Shown here in pieces: positions 17,176 to 24,001 of a stretch of DNA of 61,445 nucleotides; the first letter of the stretch is position 1; each line of letters begins with the position of its first letter. The stretch covers positions 1 to 61,445 of the forward strand of contig CANFWI010000012.1 in the NCBI GenBank assembly GCA_947450675.1, written 5' to 3'. Made by a program: the position numbers and the translations under genes. The notes under the pieces are model-generated. The model was not told where the DNA came from. It was given only the letters and a program-made list of their open reading frames with translations, and did not search any database. Origin of the DNA: Comamonadaceae bacterium (GTDB lineage Bacteria > Pseudomonadota > Gammaproteobacteria > Burkholderiales > Burkholderiaceae_C).

Positions 17176-17214
17176 CCATCCGGGGTTGTCGCTGTGAGCG
17201 TCAACCCCGGATGG
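17176..17214 (-). other. Strong intergenic hairpin behind the receptor gene
   Basis: A perfect 13-bp inverted repeat (17176-17188 with 17202-17214, 13-nt loop) follows the livK stop. No clean U-tract follows on the minus strand, so it is more likely a processing or stabilising stem-loop than a full terminator. Such stems after the binding-protein gene typically raise receptor mRNA over permease mRNA. Confidence 0.55.
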
Positions 17215-17227
17215 CGGATCAAAACAA

Positions 17228-18436
17228 TCAGTCTGCAGCGCGCAGCTTTTTGACGTCAGCGTCGGTCGGCTGGAACTTGGCGCCGTCGAGGTAGCGGTAG
17301 TCCACCATCACGCCTTTGCCGTTGTCATTCTTCGTGCGGCCAACATACACACCCATCGTGGACTGGTGGTCCTGCGCGCGGTAAGTAATAGGGCCAAACG
17401 GTGTGACCAGGGACAGACCACGGAATGCCGTGATGAGTTTTTCGGTGTCCGTCGAGTTGGCTTTTTTCATGCCGGCTGCCAGCGACTTGATGGCGCTGTA
17501 ACCGACGATGGAACCCAAGCGCGGATAGTCCTTGAACTTGGCGTTGTAGGCGTTGTAAAAGGCTTTGTGCTCAGGCGTTTGAATGCCGTACCACGGGTAG
17601 CCGGTGACGATCCAGCCGTTCGGTGTTTCTTCTTTGAGCGGGTCGAGGTACTCGGGCTCACCGGTCAACAGGCTGACCACGTCACGCCCTTGGAACAGAC
17701 CGCGGGTGTTGCCTTCGCGCACGAACTTCGAGAGGTCGGCACCGAACAACACGTTGAAAATGGCGTCCGGCTTGGCGTCGGCCAAAGCTTGCACGACGCT
17801 GCCGGAATCAACCTTGCCGAGTGGTGGCGCTTGCTCGGCGACGAACTCCACATCAGGCTGTGCGGCTTTCAGCAGGGTCTTGAAACTGGCGGCGGCTGAT
17901 TGACCGTACTCGTAGTTGGGGTAGACGACAGCCCAGCGCTTTTTCTTCAAGGCGGCGGCCTCTGGCACCAACATTGCGACTTGCATGTAGGTGGAGGTGC
18001 GCAGACGGAAGGTGTAGCGATTGCCGTTCTGCCAGACGATTTTGTCGGTCAGTGGCTCAGACGCTAAGAAGAAAACTTTTTTCTGTTTGGCGAAGTCGGT
18101 CAGGGCTAGACCAATGTGCGAGAGGAACGAGCCGGTCAGCACGTCGACTTTTTCACGTGAGATCAGTTCTTCAGCGGCGCGCACGGCGTCGCCCGGGTTG
18201 GCGTTGTCATCACGAACGATGAGCTCCACTTTTTTACCGTTGATACCGCCGCTGGCGTTGATCTCTTCAATCGCCAAGTCCATGCCCTTTTTGTAGGGCT
18301 CGAGGAAGGCCGGTTGCGCTTTGTAGCTGTTGATCTCACCGATCTTGATGGTGTCTTGTGCTTGCGCCGGTGTGAGCACCGAGACAAGGCTGAGGAGCGT
18401 CATGGCGCCCAGTGCTTTTTTGAGTTGCATCTTCAT
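17228..18436 (-). CDS. Periplasmic substrate-binding protein of the branched-chain-type ABC transporter
   Basis: A 402-residue receptor (Peripla_BP_6/LivK type). Residues 1-26 form a Sec signal peptide (MKMQLKKALGAMTLLSLVSV..., cleavage after AQA). The mature part starts DTIKIGEINSYKAQPAFLEPYKKGMDLAIEEINASGG, then has a classical two-lobe pattern with ELIVRDDNANPGDAVRAAEELI. A strong GGAGG ribosome site lies 5 nt before the ATG. The gene is followed by a stable hairpin and then the permease. The ligand is unknown; the catabolic neighbours suggest nicotinate or a related heteroaromatic acid. Confidence 0.87.
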   Translation of the reverse strand: MKMQLKKALGAMTLLSLVSVLTPAQAQDTIKIGEINSYKAQPAFLEPYKKGMDLAIEEINASGGINGKKVELIVRDDNANPGDAVRAAEELISREKVDVLTGSFLSHIGLALTDFAKQKKVFFLASEPLTDKIVWQNGNRYTFRLRTSTYMQVAMLVPEAAALKKKRWAVVYPNYEYGQSAAASFKTLLKAAQPDVEFVAEQAPPLGKVDSGSVVQALADAKPDAIFNVLFGADLSKFVREGNTRGLFQGRDVVSLLTGEPEYLDPLKEETPNGWIVTGYPWYGIQTPEHKAFYNAYNAKFKDYPRLGSIVGYSAIKSLAAGMKKANSTDTEKLITAFRGLSLVTPFGPITYRAQDHQSTMGVYVGRTKNDNGKGVMVDYRYLDGAKFQPTDADVKKLRAAD

Positions 18437-18498
18437 AAAAACCTCCTGCGGATGGATAAATCAATGGCGAATTAAATAACAAAAAATGGGGCTCCGGG

Positions 18499-19083
18499 TT
18501 ACCGAAGACCGTCCTGACCTTGAATCTCGTGGACCTGCAAGCCGCCCACGCGCGGCAGTGGGCGACCGCTGTCTGTCACGACAACCGCCACCACAATTTC
18601 GTTGGCACGCGGTGCGTCTGACACGCGGGCTTCCATCGCATCAAAATGGCTGCGTACAAAGGCCGCGTCTTTGTGGCCCAGCGGCACATCAATGGCGGTT
18701 CCGAGCCCACCGCGTTTTTTGCTGGACGGCACCAGTGCGGCGCCTTTTTCAACGGCCAGTCGCAGCGGTGCGCCCAGCTTGGGATGCAATACAGCGGCGG
18801 CATGTTCCAGCTCGCCGGCCTCGCCCACAATCGCGGCCTTGCCGTAGCTCTGCGCTTGACCGGGCTCTATGCCCAGGGCTTCAACGCAGCGCTGACCCAG
18901 CAGGGCGCCCAACTCTTCGCCGATGGCGATCAGCGCGTCGAGGTTCTCGACGTACTGGCCGGCGAACGGATTCTCAATCACCGCCATAGCCAAGGCCCGG
19001 CGTGTCGGCGGCGAAATGGTGCGGCCCATTTCAAGGCAGGTCTCGTCAACCTGAACAATGAGTTTTCGAATTTTGGCTGGCAT
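18499..19083 (-). CDS. DUF1185 'amino acid synthesis' family protein, paralogue 2
   Basis: A 194-residue protein of the DUF1185 (PF06684) family. It shares with its upstream neighbour the blocks VIENPFAGQY, QSYGKAAIVG, the Glu-His in GELEHAA, VPSSKKRG, T-x-DVPLGHKDAAFVRSHFDAME-type and the C-terminal DGLR, but it is about 30 residues shorter in the middle. Structures of the family are described as a variant of the Bacillus chorismate mutase fold; no reaction is established that I know of. AGGAG lies 7 nt before the ATG. Placement inside the nicotinate-type operon argues for a role in that pathway, not in amino-acid synthesis. Confidence 0.75.
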   Translation of the reverse strand: MPAKIRKLIVQVDETCLEMGRTISPPTRRALAMAVIENPFAGQYVENLDALIAIGEELGALLGQRCVEALGIEPGQAQSYGKAAIVGEAGELEHAAAVLHPKLGAPLRLAVEKGAALVPSSKKRGGLGTAIDVPLGHKDAAFVRSHFDAMEARVSDAPRANEIVVAVVVTDSGRPLPRVGGLQVHEIQGQDGLR

Positions 19084-19149
19084 GTGGGGCTCCTGAATTT
19101 CTTCTTGAATGTGAATGGGACTGTGGGCGACTGAAGATGGCTGGCGCGT

Positions 19150-19821
19150 TCAGCGCAAGCCGTCCCATTGGCTGATGGCGCTGGCGGCCAAACCGGCCAT
19201 GCGGGCATGGACGCGTGCACCGGTGCTCATGGCCAGAATAAAAACAATTTCGTCGGCCAGGGGCGCGCCAGGCACGCGCACTTCAATGGCGTCAAAGTGG
19301 CTGCGCACATAGCTGGCATTGATGTGTGTGAGCGGCACGTCGAGTGTGGTGCCGGGTGCGCCGACTTTTTTGGTCGACGGAACGATGGACAGGCCATTGC
19401 CAGGCTGGCCGGTTTTGACTTCGCCCAGGCCTTTGGCGTAGGCGTCGCGATCGCCTTTCCAGCCCAGCAACTCACGCATGGCGTAGCCGCCCGGCACATG
19501 CCACATGGCGCCGTGTTCTTGTTCGCCGTCGGCACCGACGATGGCCCCTTTGCCGTAACTCTGAATCTGCTCAGCCGGCACGCCCATGGCGGCACGCAAG
19601 CGCTCAGCCATGGCCACACCGACAGGTTGCAGCGCATGCATCATGGGCAACAACTCGGGCTCGTAGCGACCGGCAAATGGATTCGTCATCACGACGCCGA
19701 TGGCGCCGCGTAGCAATGGGGTTTCAGCCACGGGACCAAATTCATGAAAAATGTGTTCAACGTGGGTGAAGGTGCGTCTTATTTCAATCATGTTCTGGAG
19801 TTCCATTTCAGTGTCATGCAA
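19150..19821 (-). CDS. DUF1185 'amino acid synthesis' family protein, paralogue 1
   Basis: A 223-residue DUF1185 protein with MTNPFAGRY, QSYGKGAIVG, GEQEHGAMWH, VPSTKKVG, the TTLDVPLTHINASYVRSH segment and the ending WDGLR. The ATG at 19821 overlaps the UPF0280 gene by 8 bp; alternatives are 19806 (MELQNMIEIRR) and 19791 (MIEIRRTF), the last agreeing best with the family N-terminus as I recall it. The longer middle segment (MRELLGWKGDRDAYAKGLGEV) is missing from the shorter paralogue downstream, which suggests the two have different roles or form a heteromer. Function unknown; genomic context points to heteroaromatic catabolism. Confidence 0.75.
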   Translation of the reverse strand: MHDTEMELQNMIEIRRTFTHVEHIFHEFGPVAETPLLRGAIGVVMTNPFAGRYEPELLPMMHALQPVGVAMAERLRAAMGVPAEQIQSYGKGAIVGADGEQEHGAMWHVPGGYAMRELLGWKGDRDAYAKGLGEVKTGQPGNGLSIVPSTKKVGAPGTTLDVPLTHINASYVRSHFDAIEVRVPGAPLADEIVFILAMSTGARVHARMAGLAASAISQWDGLR

Positions 19822-20722
19822 GGACTAGGCCATGACGCCCATTGTTGTCTGTTGAATCGGCTGCAGTGCGCAGATTTTCGTGCGTGTTCAGAATTTGATG
19901 TTGACAAACCAGCGCAGCTGAAAAAATCAGTCCGGCGGCATGCAAGGCTTGTGCTTTTCGCAGCCCGGCGTTGAGCGCACGCAGTACCAGCGCAGGCTCT
20001 AGCGGCGGCACCCCGGTGGTAACGAGTCGCTCGCCTAAATCACTGTTGTCTTTGAGGGCTGAAGCGGGTTGACGTTGCACCCGGGCGTCTGTCACATTCA
20101 CTGCATTGGCGATGATGGTGGCGGCGGCATCGGCTTGCGCTGCAGTGCCCGCCAACACCGTCACGCTGTCCGCGATACCGAGTGAAAAACTGCGACCCCG
20201 CCAGCCGCTGGTGGCGATGCCTCGCACCGGCATGTCAGCGCTCACGTCGAGATGACCGTCAAGCTGCAAACCGACTTGCAGTTGCGCAGCGTCAAGCCGT
20301 GCGAGGTCGGCATACAAGCCGACTCGCAGCGACTGTGAGGGCGCTAAATGCATGGCAATGTCACCGCCGTTGTTGACCCATGCACGTTGCACACCTTCTC
20401 TTTTGTAGTACGTGACTATTTCGTCAGCGACAGAGCCGGCAACCGCCGCCATGGAGGTGATGAAGTCGCTGCTAAAGGGTTGGCAGGCCTGCCACATGCG
20501 ACGCGCCACCGGGCTGCGCAAAGGGCAGTCGCCGTGCACGGCGCGTTGCAGTTGCGCCAGCTCTTGTACCAGTTCAGGTAAGACCTCATTGAAGCGCTGC
20601 CAAGCCGCTTCGTGAGCAGCATCGACTGTCGGCGAATCACCTTCAGCGCCGATGACCAGGTCGATCGGGCCGTGCTGGAAATACCAGCGATTTCCGGGAA
20701 GGCGAGTGCGTTGGGCTGCCAT
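19814..20722 (-). CDS. UPF0280 family protein (ApbE-related)
   Basis: A 302-residue protein of the UPF0280 family, distantly related to ApbE/FAD:protein FMN transferases. Visible blocks: GPIDLVIGAEGD, DFITSMAAVAGSVADEIVTYY, AWVNNGGDIAMHL (the D-x-G-G-x-x-like segment shared with ApbE) and RGIATSGWRGRSFSLGIADSVTVLAGTAAQADAAATIIANAV. The GIATSG and ADAAATIIANAV blocks correspond to the family's conserved core. It lies 28 bp behind the 6-hydroxynicotinate reductase homologue and overlaps the DUF1185 gene. An accessory role in modifying or maturing the reductase is a plausible guess from this pairing, not shown by the sequence. Confidence 0.75.
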   Translation of the reverse strand: MAAQRTRLPGNRWYFQHGPIDLVIGAEGDSPTVDAAHEAAWQRFNEVLPELVQELAQLQRAVHGDCPLRSPVARRMWQACQPFSSDFITSMAAVAGSVADEIVTYYKREGVQRAWVNNGGDIAMHLAPSQSLRVGLYADLARLDAAQLQVGLQLDGHLDVSADMPVRGIATSGWRGRSFSLGIADSVTVLAGTAAQADAAATIIANAVNVTDARVQRQPASALKDNSDLGERLVTTGVPPLEPALVLRALNAGLRKAQALHAAGLIFSAALVCQHQILNTHENLRTAADSTDNNGRHGLVLA

Positions 20723-20746
20723 GAAGGGACGACGCGTTGTTTGTGT

Positions 20747-22351
20747 TTAACCGAGCAGCGGCGGCCTGGCCAGCGGCCACGGATTTGCAGGCGCGAGGGC
20801 TTCCCATGAGCGTGCCAACGGTGCACCTTCGTTGTGCCACGCACCATGACGCAGCGCGTCTTCCAGCGTGCGCACATAGTCCATGTGACCACCGAGTGCA
20901 CGGTAGTCTTCGAGCTTCATGCTGAACTCAATCGGCGCGACGATGGCCGGTGTTGGCACAGTGCCAAAACTGTTGTCGGGCATGCGCATCACATCGACCA
21001 TCATGGTGATGCCACCGCCCGGCCAGACGTAGGCTGGTGCGCCACCGCAGGTCACATTCACCAGCGCGCTCTTGATGGCGCGCGTCAGCAGAATCGGGTT
21101 CTCGGTCACGCCGGCGCGCAAGCTGCCACCCGCACCACCGAGAAAGAGCACGGTCGTCAGCGAAGGCTCGCAGTTCTCGCCAATCCGGTCAACGATGAGA
21201 CGAATCTCGTCGGGCATGTCTTGTTCAATGGGTTGCAGCGCGTCGTTCAGCACATACCAAGTGGCGTGCTCGCCCGTCGTCGATGTCATGAGCAAACGCA
21301 AGCCGGGCCAGGCCACCGCCGGGTTCCAGCCTTCGATGATGGCGAGTGGGTTGTCGATGTCGGTGCCGCCCCAACCCGTGCCTGGATTAGCCACTTGAAA
21401 GTAACGCCCCGGCGTTGATTTGCGGCCACTCATTTGGATGCCCGACGGTGGCATGTCTAGGCAGCGGCCAGCTTGGTGCTCGGTCAAAACGCCGGTGATG
21501 TGGTCGTCGACCACCACCACTTCGTCGACCTTGCCGACTAGCTGCATGGCAAAAATACCGATGGTCGCCGAGCCGCAACCGACGCGCATGCGCTTTTCCT
21601 CAACGCCGTTGACGATCGGCGCTTTGCCGGCCTGAATGAGAATTTGCGCGCCGCCGTCAATCGTCAATTCAACCGGCTTTTTGTTGCCCAGTGCTTCCAT
21701 CATTTCGACGGTCACACGGCCTTCTTTTTTGCTGCCACCCGTCAGGTGATGGACACCGCCCAGGGACAACATCTGCGAGCCGTATTCGGCGGTGGTGACG
21801 TGGCCGACGACCTCGCCTTTGCAGCGGATATTCGCTTGTTCTGGGCCCAAAAAGCGGTCTGTATCGATCTTCACTTTGAGGCTGCAATAGCTGAAGATGC
21901 CTTCAGTCACCACGGTCACCAAGTCAACACCGTCCGCTTGCGACGAGACAATGAAGGGCGCGGGTTTGTAGTCGGGGTAGGTGGTGGACGAGCCAACGCC
22001 GGTGATGAAAACTTCATCGGCCAACAGCAGGTCGCCATTCCAGGTGCTGTCTGCTTCTTCTGTCTGGGCTTGCGGGCGTGGCGTGAAAGGCACCAAGCGT
22101 GCCTCTGGTTCGGCCAAACTGCGCCGCAATAACACCACGGGGTCGACCCGTACCAGCAAACCGCCTTGATTGGCGTAGCGGTCACAGGCGCCGCTGCGGC
22201 CTTCAGAAATTTGACACAACACCGGGCAGGCGTTGCAGGCGACTTTGGCGACGACTGCGCGCTCGCCACGCCCGGTTGCGGACTCGGGCGCTGCTGCTGG
22301 CTGCGGATTGTCCATGCCTGGAAGGCCGTCTGTCTTGGTGTGTTCTGTCAT
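20747..22351 (-). CDS. hnr: 6-hydroxynicotinate reductase homologue (Fe-S protein)
   Basis: About 534 residues. The N-terminus has a Cys cluster fitting a [4Fe-4S] site: C39, C42, C46 in ACNACPVLCQI, and C56 in SGACDRYANQGG. Further conserved-looking blocks are FITGVGSSTTYPDYKPAPFIV, IRCKGEVVGHVTTAEYGSQMLSLGGV, KRMRVGCGSATIGIFA and GTGWGGTDIDNP. The sequence fits the family named after the Eubacterium barkeri enzyme that reduces 6-hydroxynicotinate to 1,4,5,6-tetrahydro-6-oxonicotinate with reduced ferredoxin. I start at ATG 22351; an in-frame TTG lies four codons upstream. It leads the minus-strand operon. Substrate is inferred from the family name plus the NicAB and enamidase homologues alongside. 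Confidence 0.8.
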   Translation of the reverse strand: MTEHTKTDGLPGMDNPQPAAAPESATGRGERAVVAKVACNACPVLCQISEGRSGACDRYANQGGLLVRVDPVVLLRRSLAEPEARLVPFTPRPQAQTEEADSTWNGDLLLADEVFITGVGSSTTYPDYKPAPFIVSSQADGVDLVTVVTEGIFSYCSLKVKIDTDRFLGPEQANIRCKGEVVGHVTTAEYGSQMLSLGGVHHLTGGSKKEGRVTVEMMEALGNKKPVELTIDGGAQILIQAGKAPIVNGVEEKRMRVGCGSATIGIFAMQLVGKVDEVVVVDDHITGVLTEHQAGRCLDMPPSGIQMSGRKSTPGRYFQVANPGTGWGGTDIDNPLAIIEGWNPAVAWPGLRLLMTSTTGEHATWYVLNDALQPIEQDMPDEIRLIVDRIGENCEPSLTTVLFLGGAGGSLRAGVTENPILLTRAIKSALVNVTCGGAPAYVWPGGGITMMVDVMRMPDNSFGTVPTPAIVAPIEFSMKLEDYRALGGHMDYVRTLEDALRHGAWHNEGAPLARSWEALAPANPWPLARPPLLG

Positions 22352-22411
22352 GTTGACTGTCAATTTCCGTCAGCGCTTAGGTGGCTCCATCAGCCAAACA
22401 ATTATTTGTCG

Positions 22412-22458
22412 ATGTTGCGAATACTACACTTGAATGTTGCGAACGCTACATTTATAAT
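22412..22458 (+). promoter_or_regulatory. Divergent catabolic promoter with two 17-bp direct repeats
   Basis: Two copies of a 17-bp element, ATGTTGCGAATACTACA (22412-22428) and ATGTTGCGAACGCTACA (22434-22450), match at 15 of 17 positions and are spaced 22 bp start to start (two helical turns). Each has a partial dyad TGTxG...CxACA. The second copy covers the spacer of a good sigma70 promoter reading towards fpr-tetR-ena: TTGAAT (22430-22435), 17 bp, TATAAT (22453-22458). This is the expected place for an operator of the TetR regulator encoded downstream. The rest of the 22352-22579 gap shows only AT-rich sequence and no clear ribosome site for fpr. Confidence 0.65.
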
Positions 22459-22579
22459 TTAATTTAACGCATTCGGAATGTCTGCGCAAGAGTGATTTGT
22501 TCAAACGCGCTTTTTAGGACGCAAGCCTCGCCGACAATAGAAGCTTCGCCTTTCCATCCAAGATTTACACGTACACACC

Positions 22580-23353
22580 ATGAGCGCTTTCAACGAAGAA
22601 CGGGTTTTGTCAGTTCACCACTGGACCGACACGCTGTTCACCTTCACGACCACTCGCGACCAGTCGCTTCGTTTCAGCAACGGCCACTTCACCATGATCG
22701 GCCTGCGCGTCAATGACAAGCCGCTACTGCGTGCGTACAGCATCGTCAGCCCGAACCACGACGAGCATCTGGAGTTTTTGAGCATCAAGGTGCAAGACGG
22801 CCCGTTGACATCGCGCTTGCAACATATCAAGGTGGGTGACACCGTCATCGTCGGCCGCAAACCCACCGGCACTTTGCTGGTGGACTACCTGCTGCCCGGA
22901 AAACGTTTGTATTTGTTGTCCACTGGCACCGGTCTGGCGCCTTTCATGAGCATCATCCGCGACCCGGCCACTTATGAGCAGTTCGAGCAAGTGGTGCTGG
23001 TGCACGGTGTGCGCCAAGTCAACGAACTGGCTTATCAAGACCTGATCGTCAACGAACTGCCGAAGCATGAGTTTCTGGGCGAGATGATCTCCAAGCAGTT
23101 GCTGTATTACCCAACCGTCACGCGTGAGGCTTACCGCAACACCGGCCGGGTGACCGACCTGATTGAGAGTGGCAAGCTGATGGCCGACCTGAATCTCCCC
23201 GCCCTCGACCCAGTAGAAGACCGCGTCATGATCTGCGGTAGCCCGGGCATGTTGAAAGACCTGAAGCGAATGCTCGAAGAGCGCGGCTTCAAAGAGGGCA
23301 ACACGGTTCGCCAGGGTGATTTTGTCATTGAGCGCGCCTTCGCCGAACAGTGA
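22580..23353 (+). CDS. fpr: Ferredoxin-NADP(+) reductase
   Basis: A 257-residue FAD enzyme of the bacterial Fpr type. RAYSIVSPN is the FAD-binding RxYS motif, VGRKPTGTLLVDYL and STGTGLAPFMSII the NADP-side GTGxxP motif, MICGSPGMLKDL the pyridine-nucleotide C-G-x-P box, and the C-terminus FVIERAFAEQ covers the flavin. It moves electrons between NADPH and ferredoxin. As the first gene of the plus-strand arm, opposite the 6-hydroxynicotinate reductase gene, it probably supplies the reductase with low-potential electrons. No ferredoxin gene is present in the island. The stop is directly followed by the tetR ATG. Confidence 0.88.
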   Translation: MSAFNEERVLSVHHWTDTLFTFTTTRDQSLRFSNGHFTMIGLRVNDKPLLRAYSIVSPNHDEHLEFLSIKVQDGPLTSRLQHIKVGDTVIVGRKPTGTLLVDYLLPGKRLYLLSTGTGLAPFMSIIRDPATYEQFEQVVLVHGVRQVNELAYQDLIVNELPKHEFLGEMISKQLLYYPTVTREAYRNTGRVTDLIESGKLMADLNLPALDPVEDRVMICGSPGMLKDLKRMLEERGFKEGNTVRQGDFVIERAFAEQ

Positions 23354-23989
23354 ATGGCCACTGCCGCACGCCCACCCAAAGCCACCACCCGCGACAACAT
23401 CTTGCGGGCGGCGACCAAGGTCTTTGCGCGTTACGGCTATGAAGGCGGCAGTGTTGAGAAAATCTCTCAGGCGGCCAAGTCTTACGACCGGATGATCTAC
23501 TACTACTTCGGCAACAAGGAAGGCTTGTTCATCGAAGTACTGGAAGACATGTACCGCCGCATGAACGAGGCCGAACTCAAGCTCGTTTTGGACATTGAAA
23601 AGCCGGTCGACTCGCTCAAGGGCGTGATCAAGTTCGTGGCCACTTACTACAGCAAGAACCCGGAGTTCATCACGCTGCTGAACACCGAAAACTTGCACCG
23701 CGGCAAGCACATCGTCAAGTCCAGCCGGGCCCGCGACTACTCCTCTCCCGCCATCGCCATCATTCGGCAACTGCTTGACAGCGGTGCCCGCCAAGGGGTG
23801 TTCAGGCCCGACATCGTCGCCCGCGACGTTTACTTGTTGATTGCAGCCACCGGCTATTTTTACGTTTCAAACACGCACACGCTGTCGACCTTTTTGGGTG
23901 AAGACCTGAAGGCGCCAGAAGCGATCGCCCACTGGCAAGATTTCATCACCACCAGCGTGCTGCGCACGGTGATGTTGACACCACCCTAA
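23354..23989 (+). CDS. TetR/AcrR family regulator of the heteroaromatic island
   Basis: A 211-residue regulator. The N-terminal helix-turn-helix domain (TRDNILRAATKVFARYGYEGGSVEKISQAA, then YYYFGNKEGLFIEVL) spans about residues 13-60. The C-terminal ligand domain includes LKGVIKFVATYYSKNPEFITLLNTENLHRGKH, a region resembling RutR/TetR_C-type ligand domains. It starts on the base after the fpr stop, so the two are co-translated. The direct repeats in the divergent promoter (22412-22450) are its most likely operators, with a pathway intermediate as inducer. Confidence 0.83.
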   Translation: MATAARPPKATTRDNILRAATKVFARYGYEGGSVEKISQAAKSYDRMIYYYFGNKEGLFIEVLEDMYRRMNEAELKLVLDIEKPVDSLKGVIKFVATYYSKNPEFITLLNTENLHRGKHIVKSSRARDYSSPAIAIIRQLLDSGARQGVFRPDIVARDVYLLIAATGYFYVSNTHTLSTFLGEDLKAPEAIAHWQDFITTSVLRTVMLTPP

Positions 23990-24001
23990 CCAAGGACCCT
24001 C

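Noticed and set aside
22724-23794. Minus-strand frame of 356 codons across fpr and tetR
   Set aside because: Covers two well-supported genes on the other strand and shows no family features.
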